Shown in pieces: positions 25,800 to 39,473 of a DNA stretch of 64,000 bases (its first letter is position 1; each line of letters starts with the position of its first letter). A model generated the notes under the pieces. It was given only the letters and a program-made list of their open reading frames with translations. It searched no databases and was not told the origin of the DNA. A program made the translations under genes and the position numbers. The stretch is from Pogostemon cablin (Eukaryota; Streptophyta; Magnoliopsida; Lamiales; Lamiaceae): assembly GCA_023678885.1 (NCBI GenBank), contig CM043009.1, positions 15,679,117-15,743,116 of the forward strand, given 5' to 3'.

Positions 25800-28380
25800 T
25801 TTGTTGGAGGAAGCGAATTTTGAATAATGGCGTGCAAGTCGTTATAACGGAAATGATTCCGTTATGGGCATAAGCGGATATATTTTCGTACATACCAATC
25901 AAGTAGTGATTTTGTAACACTTTCTTAAACACCTACTTTTATTTCATCATATTACTAGAAGCTCATTAGAAAAACAAGTGGATACTTATGATTTGTAATG
26001 GTTAACATTCAAACTTATCACATGCTACTTGGAACATTTATGGGAATTCCATGAGTGAGTCAAAATCACCATTCTTTTGATAATATTAGGCTTTACAGTT
26101 ACTTATGGAGATTCGAGTAAGTATAAGGCCCCTAAATTCACTCGAATTTGGAATAACGTCGTGCAAGTCGTTATAACGGACTAGTTCCGTTATGTGGAGA
26201 AACAATGTTAAATAGGCTATTCACTAGAGAAATAACTCAAATTGCATAAAATGAAGTTAAAAGTGATAAATTTTGACCAAGAGAACCCGGGGATAACTCG
26301 AATTTTGAATAACGACATGCAAGTTATTATAACGGAAATGATTCTGTTATGGGCATAAGCACACATATTTTCGTACATACCAATCAATTAGTGATTTTTT
26401 AACACTTTCTTAAACACCTACTTTGATTTCATCATATTTCTACAAGCCCATTAGAAAATACAAGTGGATACTTATGATTTGTAATGGTTAACATTCAAAC
26501 TTATCACATGCTACTTATAACATTTATGTGATATTCCATGAGTGAGTCAATATCACCATTCTTTTGTTATCATATGACAATATTAGGCTTTACAGCTACA
26601 TATGGAGATTCGAGTAAGTATAAGGCCCCTAAAATCATTCGAATTTGGAATAACGTCTTGCAAGTCGTTATAACAGAATAGTTCCGTTATGTGGCAAAAC
26701 AATGTTAAATAGGCTATCCACTAAAGAATTAACTCAAATGGTGTAAAATGAAGTTAAAATTGAGAAATTTTGACTGAGGCAACCCCGGGATAACTCGAAT
26801 ATTGAAAAACGATATACAAGTGGGTATAACAGAATAATTCTGTTATGGGCACAAATGCACATATTTTCGTACATACCAATCAAGTAGTGATTTTGGACCT
26901 CATTTTAAACATCAACCTTGATATCATCATATTACTGCAAGCTCATTCGAAAATTCAAGTAGGATACTTCATATTTATAATGTTTCGCATCCAAACATTT
27001 ATAATTTATACACTTATTCATATGACATGTATGAAATAATTCTTATGTGACTCAATATCAATATCCGTTGTTAGTTTATCCAAATATTATATTTTGACAT
27101 TGTATGTGGAGATCCAAGCGAATGAACGGAGCCTAAAATTGATCGAATTTCGAATAACGTCGTGCAAGTCGTTATAACGGAATGATTCCGCTATGGGGTC
27201 AAAAAATGCTAAATTTTCTATTATCTATAGAAATCAATCAAATAGCATACAATGATGGTAAAAGTGAGAAATTTTGACTGAGATGACCCCGGAATAACTC
27301 AAATTTTGAATAACAACATACAAGTGGGTATAACGAAATGATTCCGTTATGAGCATAACATGACAATTAAGTTGTGCGGTTGGACATCATATTAAACACA
27401 TGCCTTGATTTCATAATATTTCTACAGGCCCTTTCAAAAATTTAAGTGGGATACTTCATATTTTTAATACTTCGCATTCGAACTATATACTTTATATACT
27501 TGTTTTATTTAACATGTATGAGATACTTCATATGTGACTGAATATCAACATCCATTTGTTAGTTTATTAGAATATTATATTTTGACATTGTATGTGGAGA
27601 TCCAAGCGAATGAAAGACCCCTAAAATCGATCGAATTTTAAATAACAGCGTGCAAGTCGTTATAACGGAATGATTCCGTTATGGGGGGTTAAACAATGCT
27701 AAATTTTCTATTCTCTATAGAAATCAATCAAATAGCATACAATGATGGTAAAAGTGAGAAATTTTGACTGAGACGACCCATGATAATTCGAATTTTAAAT
27801 AACGACATACAAGTGGGTATAACAGAATGATTCCGTTATGAGCATAAACACGGATATTTTCGTACATGATAATTAAGTTGTGTATTTGGACCTCATATTA
27901 AACACATGTCTTAATTTCATAATATTTCTACAAGCCCATTCAAAAATTTAAGTGGGATAGTTCATATTTGTAATACTTCGCATTTGAACTGTATACTTTA
28001 TTTACTTGTTTTATTTAACATGTATGAGATCTTTCATATGTGACTGAATATCAACATCCATTTATTAGTTTATTAGAATATTATGTTTTGATATTATATG
28101 TGGAGATCAAAGCGAATGAAAGGCCCCTAAAATCGATCAAATTTCAAATAACAGTGTGCAAGTCGTTATAACAGAATAATTTCGTTATGGAGCCAGACAA
28201 TGCTAAATTGGCTATTCACTAGAAAAATAAATCAAATGGTGTATAATGAGGTAAATGTGAGAAATTTTAACTAAAACGACCCCGGGATAACTCGAATTTT
28301 GAATAACGACATGCAAGTCGATATAATGAAATGGTTACCTTTATGGGCATAAATGCTAATTTTTCAAAAATCTATAAAAT
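25800..28380. repeat. Tandem array of about 495-bp units with phased palindromes
   Basis: Five full units and a partial one. The anchor 'gaattttgaataacgacatgcaag' recurs near 25815, 26300, 26790, 27300, 27790 and 28295. A second anchor, 'aatttggaataacgtcgtgcaagtcg', recurs about 330 bp after each. Every anchor is followed within about 20 bases by a palindrome of the form ATAACGGAA-tga-TTCCGTTAT. Eleven are visible, starting near 25841, 26171, 26326, 26667, 26824, 27171, 27329, 27660, 27818, 28164 and 28320. Spacings thus alternate at about 150-160 and 330-350. Other shared blocks are 'ttttcgtacataccaatcaa' and 'gagaaattttgac'. No protein is encoded. Composition and layout suggest a small satellite or the tandem region of an unknown element. 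Confidence 0.9.
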
Positions 28381-29224
28381 ATTAATAATTAGTAAAATCC
28401 CCATTTTTTTATTTTACAAAAAAGTTACAAACTTTTATTATTTTCTTAAAAGTCCCTAAAGTATTAATAATCAAGTAAAAACCCTATTTTTAAAAGGGAT
28501 GTCATTTACACAAAATTTTATAACATTAGGCCTTTTAAATAAGATTTAATGTTGACTAGGCCTTTCAAATAAAGATCCCATTAAAATATGATGAATTATT
28601 TATTAAAGTATGTTTAATAAGTATGATAAATGTTAAAGTATAATCCACTAAATCATACTTAAATGATCATATCAGATTTTATCAAATTTATTATTTATAC
28701 CTTATCAACCTTAAAACCATAAAAATATACCACTAATCTTATTAATATATAGTAGTGAGAAAGAAACAAATATGCCATTAAATTTTCGATATAATGTACA
28801 TAGTGTGCAATTTTAAGAGAGAAACATAAAATACACTAATAAATTGAAGAAATGGTTGTTCCTAAAATCTCTCAACCATTATCTGATTTAGTGCACATTA
28901 GTGTTTAATGAAACTATTGTTAAGTGCAAACGTTGAATATCAGTCGTTGTAAATAAGGATAATGCTAGAAAAATAAGAATAAGTCATGTATTTATTAGTA
29001 ATTGTATTATATCACCATAATTATTAGTAATTAAGCTACATATATATACCTATTAGTAATAATTCATATTTATATATAGGGCAATGGCATAATCCCATGT
29101 AAGACAGTATTATAAAATAAATTATGTGAAACAGATAAGTAATAATAACATTTTAACCAATATTGTATCTTAAGTGATTATCATTTAAATAATTATTCAT
29201 AAACAATTCGTAAAATAAATAAAA

Positions 29225-29228
<4 letters not shown>

Positions 29229-29281
<53 letters not shown>
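29229..29281. repeat. (TA)n microsatellite
   Basis: Perfect TA repeat of about 53 bases. Confidence 0.95.
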
Positions 29282-29284
<3 letters not shown>

Positions 29285-30121
29285 GAAATTTTCAAATAGT
29301 ATTGCAATTTTTTTTAATCAATAGATTAAATACTATAGGATTGCCAATAAAATTTCAATTTGTAAATTAGTAAAGAGAACCAAAAAAATTTTCAATGATT
29401 TTACAAATGGAATAATATTCATTATTATTCTAATTGATTCATTGACAACGTAATTATTAATAACAGATTATTACAAAAACTTATAATTACCAACAGATAT
29501 AAAATTTCCTTGGTAAAAAAACTACTACTAAGCATCACTTTATCAATTAAAAATTACTAATAAATTTGACTTTTTTTTGTTGATAGAAATTTACCAATTA
29601 TCATTTAACCATCTAAAATTGCTAATGGATTTCGTTTGTTAATTCGTCAATAAATCAATTTTACATTAATAAAAATTTTAGTTTTCTTGACAGAGTATTC
29701 CATTTCAGAACTAGACTAGTCAGTTCAATCGATTGAACCGAAAGTTACTCTTCGAAGAGTAATATTATTTTTTTAGAAAAGTAATAATTAATTCCTCTAA
29801 AAAATAATTTTTTTTATACTAAAGAGTAATTAATAAATTAGGATACACAAGAATTTTAGAGTAATTTTTTCATTTAAAAGATTAATAGTTTATTTCTCTA
29901 AATAATAATTTTCATGTATCGAGAGTAATCGCTAAAAACAAAATTCACGTGTGAACCCGATTTACACAAGTGTTTCTGTTATAAAAGTTCTTATTTGGCC
30001 ATATATATTTTTACATTTGATTAATATTATTCATTCATTTGTATAATTATGGATATAGTTATAAGTATTTTTTTCTAACATATACATTATTTTAATTATA
30101 AATGAAATTTCGTTAATTAAA

Positions 30122-30123
<2 letters not shown>

Positions 30124-30215
<92 letters not shown>
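30124..30215. repeat. (TA)n microsatellite
   Basis: Perfect TA repeat of about 92 bases, the longest simple repeat in the window. Confidence 0.95.
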
Positions 30216-30218
<3 letters not shown>

Positions 30219-31130
30219 GAAAAGTGTAATTTGTGTGGAATATTATGATTTTTATTATGATAAATAAATGATGAAATATGTTAGATTTGCTAGGTATGAA
30301 TTTTTTTTAAAATAAAGTATACTCCATTTGAGAGTATTGTTATTTTGATTTTTAATTTTTTTTAAGAGAAAAAATTTGTAAGACTAACTAAAGTAAATGA
30401 AAAGGTAAATATTTTTATTGAGTATATATTCAGAAGATACAAGAAAATTTGTGATGTACATTAGATTTATTTATTTGATAATACAGTGTAATCATCGAAA
30501 GTATTTAAATTTAAGAGTCTTACTTAGCTGACCATGGTTCACTATGACCCAAGATAATCTCAACCTTTAAATTTTAATCTTTCAATCATAGCCATTAAAT
30601 ATTTTAAAGGTAGATGTGATAAAGTAACACACTTTTTTAGAGCAATTAATATATTCTCTCTCATTATCAACCATAATTATTTTTAAATTTGATCTATTAG
30701 TAACTTTACTTTTTATGAAAAAAAATTCCAATGTTTATAATTCTCTTATTACATATTTATTATTAATGAAAATTACATTAAATTATCCATCTTTTCAAAA
30801 TCTTTAATTTGATACCCATATCAATAATATAATAAATATTTGAAATATAATAAAAAATTTATTACTAATTAAAGTATTTAATTAAATTTAATGATTAAGT
30901 TTTATTACTATATTAGTTAAAATATTAATAAATTTAGAGATACACTCATGTTTAAATCATTTTAGAAAAATCTAATCTCGTGAGATTAATCTAAATAAAT
31001 CCATGATCTTACCTCACTCCATCAGTATTCACCATTCAATCCAAATATAAGAAGAATAAGTATTATCATGTTTAGATTATATTAAATCTATTTTTTATTT
31101 CAATTATTATTTGACAAACTCTCTTGTAAG

Positions 31131-31364
31131 GCGGGTGTGAGACGGGTTGACCCATTACTAAAGTATATTTATTGTATAGATAAAGTATATTAAATAATTG
31201 TTAAAGTATGTTTTCTAAAATATGCTCGATTATGCATTAAAGTATGATTTTGGTGTGTTATGACTTATGAGTATATATTTATTAACATACTTTAACTACA
31301 AATAAGCATATTTTATCTATACAATAATCATACTTTAGTGATGGGTCGACCCGTCTCATACCCG
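31131..31364. mobile_element. MITE with long GAGACGGG inverted ends
   Basis: The left end gcgggtgtgagacgggttga (continuing cccattactaaagtat) is mirrored by the right end, whose complement reads acgggtatgagacgggtcga (continuing cccatcactaaagtat). Pairing of the arms extends into 'tattgtatagataaa'. It is about 234 bp and non-coding. Target duplication not assigned. Confidence 0.7.
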
Positions 31365-31445
31365 TTTATAATGTTAATTTATATTTAGTTTTTTAAATTA
31401 TAATTGATATTTCATTCATTTGAATTAATATTTTTAGGGGCAATT

Positions 31446-31822
31446 TTGGGTAAGACCGTCTCACGTTGAGACCATTTTAATATTTTTAATTAATTATCAC
31501 TTTTTATTCCAAATATATTATAATTATTTTTAAATATATTGTCACTTTTTATTTATACTATAAATTGTTCACGAAATAGTTCATTGTACCAATATCACTT
31601 TTTAGTTATTATACTATAAAGTATGTTAATTTGTAGTTTAAGTATGTTTTTAAAAGTATGCTTGTTATATAGATAAAATATGTTTATAGTGAATCATACT
31701 ATATAACACTTTAAAAACATACTTAATTTATTATTCATCATACTTTTAAAAACATATGTTAACGGCGAATTAACATATTTTACCAATATAATGAGCATAC
31801 TTTAACAATGGATCGACCCGTC
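31446..31822. mobile_element. Possible second GTCTCAC-ended MITE
   Basis: It opens with 'taagaccgtctcacgttgagacc' and ends with 'gatcgacccgtctcaca'. Interior 'aaagtatg..' text is related to the neighbouring element at 31131. The ends are not clean inverted repeats of each other, so this may be a composite or decayed copy. Text like 'taagacggtctcacacaa' also occurs alone near 40910. Confidence 0.4.
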
Positions 31823-33114
31823 TCACAAGAAAGTTTGTCTATATACCCCACAATTATATATATATTTTTTATTTTAAAATTTTCATTAAAAATGTTAAAC
31901 AGAAAATTCGTTTACATAGTGTATACAATTTTTATTCACGTAGAGTATATATTTATATATAAGTATATAAGTTTTTAAAAATGAGTACGGTGAACAAAAT
32001 AATTTATCATATAATAAATAATTACTCTTTAAATAAATAAATAGTATTTTTCAATTATTTATGAGATCTCTTCTTCCAAAAGAATAAAAAATAAACTAAC
32101 TATATATGTAAAAAGGATAATAAAGAAATCGGATTAAGTAATCATCATTGTATAATATATTAATTTAAAAAGATAAGAAATTTCATTAGATTAACTAGTG
32201 AGAAGATTTATAAAAAACTTTAAAATATTCAATGACTATAAATATTGTGAACAATAAAATAACGTAAAATAAATAAAATAACGTAAAATATTGTGAACAA
32301 TAAAATAAATAAAATAACGTAAAAATACTTTAGATATGACATTTTAAATAAATAAAATATTCAGTGACTATAAATATTGTGAACAATAAACTATTTATTT
32401 TATAAATTAAAATAACGTAATGATGAACTGCGTATAGTATATTAAAAAAACTAGTATATATAGTTATCTTTTTAATAAATATATATGAATTGAATTTAGA
32501 TACTTAATATTCTGTCTTTTTAAATATATTGAAGCAAAAATAAAAACAAAAAATTACTCAAATCTCCACATTTATCATGTAATAATCTTTTATTTATTTA
32601 ACAATTATAAATTCATTACGATAAAATAAAATATAAAAAATTACACTAAAATAGAAAATAAAAAATACACTAAAATTAAAAATAAAGTTCACATATTTTT
32701 TTATTAATGAAAAAAATTACACTACACATATGGATAATAATAATTAATGGAGTAAAAGAATAAAATATAAAAACAAAATACATTATAAATGGATAGTGGA
32801 CCCTCTCTTATCTTTAACTTGGGATGGCCTTGGTCATTTGTGAACCCAATTCAGCTAAAAATTGCCCTAAATTTAAATATATAAAGTACATGAGATACAT
32901 TTAATATTGCTAACTAAATCAAATGTATGTATCATGTCAAAAAAAAAAAAATCAAATGTATGTATATATATATAGTAATGGGAGCGGCTATTTGCACCCA
33001 AAATTACTTAACATACCTCATTTACTAAGTATACTCCAATATTTTATTAATATGTATATAAATATTACTAAATACACCCAATCAAGACCAATATACCCTC
33101 TCCTCTTTATCATT
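31823..33114. other. AT-rich intergenic DNA
   Basis: No gene is seen. At 32250-32400 the phrase 'tattgtgaacaataaa' with 'aataacgtaaaat' recurs three times, a short local duplication. Confidence 0.5.
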
Positions 33115-33322
33115 TATTCCCTCCGATCCGGTTCTAAGGTATCCATTTACTTTTTGCACGTACATTAAAGAGTATTATTATTAAATGTAAAGTGTGTAGT
33201 TGTATTAGAGGGAAGTGGTGGGCCATATTGTGTACTTTTTTATTAAATAAGGAAAATGGATACCTTTGAAGCGGACGACAAAAATAGTAAAATATATACC
33301 TTAGAAGCGGACGGAGGGAGTA
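33115..33322. mobile_element. Stowaway-like MITE 5
   Basis: It opens TATTCCCTCCGATCCGG and closes GAAGCGGACGGAGGGAGTA, with TA at the borders, 208 bp. Interior 'atttactttttgcacgtacat' is shared with the other copies. Confidence 0.85.
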
Positions 33323-33354
33323 TTATTTTAGGCAAAGACTTGTGTACAAACTTC

Positions 33355-33742
33355 AATTGGTACAACCTTCGGTACAACCTCATTCCTTCACCTTCAGTGT
33401 GTGTTTTCTCTTTTTTTTAATTGTTATTGTACATTACTATTTTTTTTAGGGATATAATTGTAATTTTACCCTTGTGGTTTAGGGTATAATTATCCCCTAG
33501 GGGTTAGGGTTTAGGGTATAATTGTAATTTTACCCTTGTGGTTTAGGGTATAATTATCCCCTAGGGTTTAGGGTTTAGGGTATAATTGTAATTTTACCCT
33601 TGTGGTTTAGGATATAATTATCCCCTAGGGTTTAGGGTATAATAGTCATTTAAATAAAATAAATTTAAAAATGAAATAAAAAACAATATTAATAAAGGAG
33701 TATGAATTAATTAAGAATAGTGGGGACCAAGTTGTACCAATT
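33355..33742. mobile_element. MITE with 12-bp perfect TIR enclosing a TTTAGGG-like array
   Basis: AATTGGTACAAC (33355-33366) and its exact reverse complement GTTGTACCAATT (33731-33742) bound 388 bp. Inside, 33450-33655 holds three to four copies of a unit of about 65 bp. Each joins 'gggtataattgtaattttac' to 'ccttgtggtttagggtataa' and ends 'ttatcccctagggtttaggg'. The array and the AT-rich text after it resemble 9005-9261 plus 10707-11020, so both may be copies of one repeat family. No target duplication was assigned. Confidence 0.6.
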
Positions 33743-33833
33743 CCTCTCATTATTTTAATAAACAAGAAAAAATAAATAAATTCTATCTTAATCTTAATTC
33801 ATCTTTTACTTTCGTTCATCCCTAAAAAATATC

Positions 33834-34130
33834 TTGCTCCACTCCAGTGATGTACGTTCTCCAGCAATCAATACAGAAGGAATGGGCGCCACAGGAAGCG
33901 GAAACTATTTTTTCCGGCAAGATAATTTCAAAACAGGTCCAGCAAGGGCCTCGAATTCTATGGGTGGATATTTGAAGGTTTCTGTTGGCATTAATGGCGA
34001 ACTAATCTTTGTAAACAGAGGCGAGACTCCAATTGCTTCGACACAAAAGGGAGGAGGCTACACCTCTGGAATCGGAGAGAACGCTCGAAACGGCGGAAAT
34101 GTGCTCATTTTGGAGTTTAATTTGTGTTAA
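33834..34130 (+). pseudogene. Unidentified gene fragment (98-codon open frame)
   Basis: An open frame with non-AT-biased codons reads MGATGSGNYFFRQDNF, GGYLKVSVGINGELIFVN and GGGYTSGIGENARNGGNVLI, then ends EFNLC with TAA. The balanced amino-acid use, against surroundings that are strongly AT-rich, argues for a real coding past. The ATG at 33834 is not convincing as a true start, and the frame could begin earlier or in another exon. I do not recognise the family. A small intact gene is possible but not shown. Confidence 0.4.
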
Positions 34131-35226
34131 TGTGTTGTCTTCTTGTTTAAGGATGTTGTATGGTTTCTGGGAGCGCTGACTTTGACATCATTGTTTTTGT
34201 TGACCTTGATCAACCCAAGGTCATCGTAAAAGTCTTCTTCCTCTCCGAGTGAAGATTATTCACATTGATGCAGATTGATCAATTCACGAATTAAGATGGA
34301 AGAAAGATGGTGAAATGCAGTCGTTGCTTCAGTGGTGGAAGACAAATTTAAATTCATTTCCAACTCTTGAAATATATCATTATAAATTAAAAAATATAAT
34401 AATGTTTGAAAAGAATTAATACAGTTGCAAGATTGCTAATTAATGGATTGTTGATGGTGAGGAAGGTAGAGCACACAGATTACTGTAACGAACCGTTCTG
34501 GTTTTTAATTAAATTTAATTTAATTATATAATTACTTAAAAGGATATTTAAGTCTTACTGTGTAAGAATATTTTAGTCTTTACAATAATTGGGGTACGTG
34601 AGGTAATATCGGTGTTTGAATTAGTAATTTACCACGTACTTAATGAGGAGAGAGTGAATTATAAAATTTAACGAAAAATAGAAATATCAAAATAAGGGTA
34701 TATTTGTCTTTAGATTATTTTAGTTTGGTGAGAAAAACAATTATGACCCTATTGAGTTAGATCAATTTGATCCAATTAATCGATACAAATATATCATTCC
34801 ACAAATATCAGTACTCTCTCACTCATTAATTCATCTATATTTTCAATATGCTATATTATCGTTTCCAATATTTCTTCTAACAGTGCGTAATTAAAGCATG
34901 TTTTTAATTAATTAAAAGTGGAATTATTTCATACGTTTAACCTTTTTTTATTATTCAATCAAATTTCTTATTTTTTTTCTTTTCCCTAGGAGCTTTTATA
35001 TTACTGATAAGTGATAATAAAAGACGAATTATGAATCCAGAATCCAATCTGGTTATTGTAATGTTTGATGTAACTCTTTGATGTGAATAAATACAATCAT
35101 GTTAACTCTTTTGTCATTAACAATCATTGCGTTGACATATATTGGTAAAAAATAATTAGAGAAGTTTAAGATTTATCTCACTGTTGGACGATATCACACC
35201 ATTCTGTTCCCTCTATATTTTATGCA
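34131..35226. other. Gene-poor stretch
   Basis: Just after the open frame lies mixed-composition text (to about 34330) that could be a 3' UTR. The rest is AT-rich and partly resembles 11210-11480. No gene is recognised. Confidence 0.5.
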
Positions 35227-35354
35227 ATTCGACTCATTTCCCGTAAATGTTGGGGTTGCTCCTCCACTCCTTTCTGTTTAATATTGATTTATTCGACTCA
35301 TTTCCCGTAAATGTTGGGGTTGCTCCTCCACTCCTTTCTGTTTAATATTGATTT
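35227..35354. repeat. Perfect tandem duplication, 64-bp period
   Basis: The 64-bp block beginning attcgactcatttcccgtaa occurs twice head to tail (35227-35290 and 35291-35354) without a difference, so the duplication is recent. Confidence 0.95.
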
Positions 35355-35432
35355 AGAGATATGGATAGCATAAGCCATGTGATTAATGGAGTAACTTTAA
35401 TAAGCTTACATATCCAACAAATATTTAAATAG

Positions 35433-35681
35433 TACTCCCTCCATCCGCAACAAAGATGGACATTTACTTTTTGTGGATTAAGAAATATTATTATTTTTGT
35501 GGATTAAGGAGTATTATTATTATTTAAGGTGTAATTGACAGTTGTATTAGTGAGGTCTATGGATTCCATAAATTTATTGTATTAGTGATGTGTATGAGTC
35601 TCATGTGTTTGGAAATGTGGACCTTTTGTGCGGACGCCCGAAATAGCAAAATGTAAACCTTTCGGGTAAAAGGAGGGAGTA
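35433..35681. mobile_element. Stowaway-like MITE 6
   Basis: It opens TACTCCCTCCATCCGC and closes AAAGGAGGGAGTA with TA borders, 249 bp. It lies about 330 bp beyond the stop codon of the CUE gene, so it may lie in or just past that gene's 3' UTR or terminator. Confidence 0.85.
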
Positions 35682-36012
35682 CTATTTTTATTGAAAAAAT
35701 AAATTAGGTATAAGATAAATACAGAGAAAGTTCAGAGGACTCAAAACAAAAGCACAAAAGCCTCATGAAAGTATTCATGGTATCCATCCTTGATTATAAT
35801 AATAGCATCTTCAATAGGAGGGTCATCCCTAAATCCTAAACGTCTGGAGTCTCTATGTACCAAAAAATTGGAGACTCTATTTTCTTTTGTTTTTGGGGCC
35901 ATGACAATAGCCTTGAAGACACCTCTTACGGCGGAGCTGGACGAAGCCTATGCTCGATAAACATGGTTGCTTTTGCATTCAACCTATTAAACATGGTCGT
36001 TTCTGCATTAAA

Positions 36013-38347
36013 TCAGAATACATCCCGATTAAAATGTCCCAGGATGGAGTTGCCCTGCAGAGCTTGTTTTAAATGCAACGACAAGGCATAGTTGTTCATC
36101 TACAAAAAAGGAAAAAGAAGCAATTAGGCATATTTTCATTCACTATAAGAAAGGTACAAGCTGTGGCAATTTGGGCAACTAACCTCGAGTGTTCTCAACT
36201 GCTCCTGATATTTACCCACCAACTGCTTCATTTGCACCTCCTCTTGGCTCCTCTCATCATACACCTTTTGACGTTCATGTTGGATGGCTACTGCACGTTT
36301 GAGGATGGCGTTATCGCGAAGGAGTGCCTCGTTTTGCTCCTTCAGCATCATATTTTCCTGCAAGCACGAGAAGATGATTGTAAACACAACAGACCGGATG
36401 TGAGAAAGACGACTGTCCAAGACATTAACATCAGGATTCAAAATGGATATAATAGAAGGGTGCTGACCTTGTGATAACCTTCTGCTACCCCAGCATTATT
36501 AGCCGAAGAGGTGATTGTTTTCTCCAAACTCTCCAGCACACTTGCTGCTCGGGATTTAGCATCATCTACACTGGTGGCACTCATCATCTCCTTCACAATT
36601 AAGTCCACCCATGCCGCACCATCTACAGGCAGGTTGTTTTGGGGTTGAGGCTTCTCTGAAGAAGCTGCACCTACAATAACGCACAAAAACATCCATCATT
36701 ATTCGAAACGTTAAACAGCAGTCAGTAACTGTAGAAGGATTTTGAAATGTCAACGACGTGTCCAGTAATTAGAAAATCATCAATAACTCTATGTATAGAA
36801 ACATCATCTCTTCTATGTCAATAATAGATGTGCCATTATGGTGGAAAACCATGTAAGTTTCGGCATTCAATGGATTCAAACAAGAATGACACCACTGAAA
36901 TTACGCTTGTGTCGTTTGAAAATTTGATAAAATGAAGTTAATGTAATCAATTTCTCATGAAGACAAAAATATATCTAGATTGACATACAACAACAATTTT
37001 ATCCATTGCCTGGCTGGCGCAGAACTTAGCCTTTTAGATATTAATCATTCAATAGCTTTACTTCAATATGTAATAAAAGTGACAGTTGATACAATCACAA
37101 GAATTAATGCATAAGCAATTTGTAAGTAGTGACTTATACACCCGATATCAGAGTCCAATCTCTGCCTACAGTCGAAGATAACTTGATACTAATAAAACAT
37201 TTAACAATAAAGCAAAATTTGTAGGGCTGATCTCAACTATTTTGTTTATGATATGTAGAGGGCATACCTTTTTCAATATCTAGATGTTCTTCAGAAGCTA
37301 AGCTCGAGTTTTGCTTCGCATATCCTAGATGAAGGTTGTTAAGAGTATTAATAGCAGAAGCTATATCGTAACCAGCCTCTTCTAATGCCTTGTCAAGAAG
37401 CTGCAAAAACAATGAAAACCAATCAGGGATAACTATGTTCTAAAGGGTAGCTCAATTAAGACAATGAAACTAAGCAAATATATCACCATCAGATTACACA
37501 AATTGGAGCATAAAAAGTGCTTATTAAGTTAAATTTTTCATTGATCTTATTATATTCCAAACAACCCAACCAACAGTGGATGGATTCCCACTTACATCTT
37601 GAAAAAAGATTACCTCAAAAGAAGTTACAATGCATCCTAAGCAAAATCAATATATTAATTTACACATTCAAACAAATATGCTAGGATTACTACTCCATTC
37701 TTGAAACGAATACTCAACTTATCATTCTTTTTTCATCACAAGCTAACTCCAGATTCTCGTCTTTAATTCGTCTACCACCTCGTTCGCAGAAAACACCTCT
37801 TTTTTTAAAATCTTAACATCTCTTGATTTCCAAAAAATAAGACAAACTGCTCATTTAGTTTGCAACCACACCCTAAATATACTTAAGAATCAACCCTCGG
37901 AAGTTAAACAGACGTTGATGAATAATTTAATAAACATCATTATTGAACAGAAACACCTTCGACAAAAATAGTCTAAAACTAACAAAAGCATTGTCTTGAT
38001 GCAGGTTGTTGATTGTCGATCATTATACACCTTTCAAAATAAAAACGCTATAAAGTTCGCAACCATAAGCTTCAGAATTGAAACAATCATGAAGCAAGAT
38101 CAATAAATTCTCCCAAAAATATAACGAACTCAAGAACAATCGAGATCCATGAGTCTCTTTAAAATCGAAAACCAATAATAATTACCTGAATTTCCGTATC
38201 AGGGAACAGAGCCTTGAGCCGATCAACTGGACTGAACCGGACGGGAGAGGAGTACCGGAACCTCTTGTAAGCCGGCTGAGACAGCAACGGCGAAACTGGA
38301 TCGAAGTCCTCGAAGAACGATCTCTTCCGGCAAACTACTGCAGTCAT
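36013..38347 (-). CDS. CUE-domain protein, five exons
   Basis: Exons: 38186-38347, 37268-37400, 36468-36670, 36184-36357 and 36013-36099. All introns have GT-AG ends and the reading frame closes exactly (759 nt, 252 residues plus TGA). The start is the ATG at 38347 (MTAVVCRKRSFFED), the usual family start; an in-frame upstream ATG at 38386 is less likely. Residues 39-85 form the CUE ubiquitin-binding fold, crossing the first intron (VDRLKALFPDTEIQ / LLDKALEEAGYDI / INTLNNLHLG), with LFP for the usual MFP and the LL pair present. The segment WVDLIVKEMMSATSVDDAKS is a conserved helix. A coiled coil follows (ENMMLKEQNEALLRDNAILK ... QMKQLVGKYQEQLRTLE). The tail is LGHFNRDVF. Plants have one or a few such genes, annotated only as ubiquitin-system CUE proteins. 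The partner is unknown. No defect is seen. Confidence 0.93.
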
Positions 38348-38426
38348 CTTCGTACGAAGAAACAAAAACTGATTTAGGGTTTTCAAAGGTTAATCAGAAA
38401 TTGGTCTCTCCGAATTCGTTTAGATT

Positions 38427-38481
38427 ATATTGTGATTACGAGGAGGCGGGTGGTGGTTTATATATAGAGATGGATGGTCGT
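38427..38481 (-). promoter_or_regulatory. Core promoter (TATA box) of the CUE gene
   Basis: On the minus strand, CTATATATAAAC lies at about 38456-38467, some 110 bp before the ATG. Transcription should start about 30 bp on, near 38427, giving a 5' UTR of about 80 nt. The hAT-like insertion's target duplication (38474-38481) ends 7 bp upstream of the TATA box, so the upstream promoter is displaced by about 1 kb. Confidence 0.6.
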
Positions 38482-39465
38482 CAAAACGGGTTAGGCCAGC
38501 GGATCGGCCTGCCCACACCTCTATAAAAGATGGGTTGAGTTGTAAAATTTATAACCTGTCTCGAGGCGAGTCTAAACGAGTTGGCTCAAACGAAGGAGGG
38601 CCTAGATGGGCTAAACCCAAATGAGGTAGGTTGGCCTGTTCGGGCCCGCTATGATTTTTTTATTTTTTTGCTAATAATCTAATATTTAATATTTCAAATA
38701 TTTGTTATTTATTTTTAATCATTTTTTGAAATAATGAATTAAATCGTAAATATTTTAAGTATTTTGTACTGTAAATTAGTATACAAAATTCGTAAATAAT
38801 TTTAAGTCATATATTTTTTTTGAATTTATTTTTAATTTTTTAAATTTTAATATATAAATGTATGTATATAGATTAGAAGCAAATGCAAATGACAAATATT
38901 TAAGACATCTACTCATTTCAAAATTGACGAAGATATAATTGATCAACATGATAATTGAGATGTTTATATTATAATGATGTTATAATGGATAAGTTTTGAA
39001 GAGACTTTATAATTATGTTTTGACCTTTGTGATTGACCTTTAAAACTAGTAAATTTTATGCGATTTAATTTGTGTTATTTAAGGATAATTAGACTTACAT
39101 TGTTTTATTTATATATAATTAGTAAATTTTATGTTGTTTGATCTTTGTTTATGTTTAATTGTTCATGGGACTATTTTGTAAAATCTATATTTATATATTG
39201 ATTATCTAATTGACATTATAGTATTTTGTAAGAGCTTCCATCATTTTGATATTTTATTTTCAAATAATTATAATTATGATAACATCGTAAAAAAAAAAAA
39301 GACGGATTAACCCACCATAACCTGTAATCCGCATCTAAATGGGTTGGATCTCATATTTTCGACCCGCAACCCGCTTAAACCCACCCCGCCTAAGCTCGCT
39401 AAATGGCGGGTTGAGACGGGTTTTGGGCCGACCGGCGCCAGTCGCCCACCCTGAGAGCTCTAGTC
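38482..39465. mobile_element. hAT-like non-autonomous element in the CUE promoter
   Basis: The 8-mer atggtcgt flanks it exactly (38474-38481 and 39466-39473), and 8 bp is the hAT duplication length. Both ends carry GGCCC/GGGTT/CGGGTT-rich text (gggttaggccagcggatcgg at the left; ggcgggttgagacgggtttt and gtcgcccaccctg at the right), with an AT-rich centre. The outermost bases do not form a clean inverted repeat, so the hAT label rests on the duplication and on composition. The element is 984 bp and non-coding. Confidence 0.6.
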
Positions 39466-39473
39466 ATGGTCGT

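Larger units (their letters stand above)
28381..31130. other. AT-rich intergenic DNA
   Basis: No gene is recognised. It includes two long (TA)n tracts listed separately and, near 29170-29225, text like the 'agtgata' repeats at 39925-40430. Confidence 0.5.
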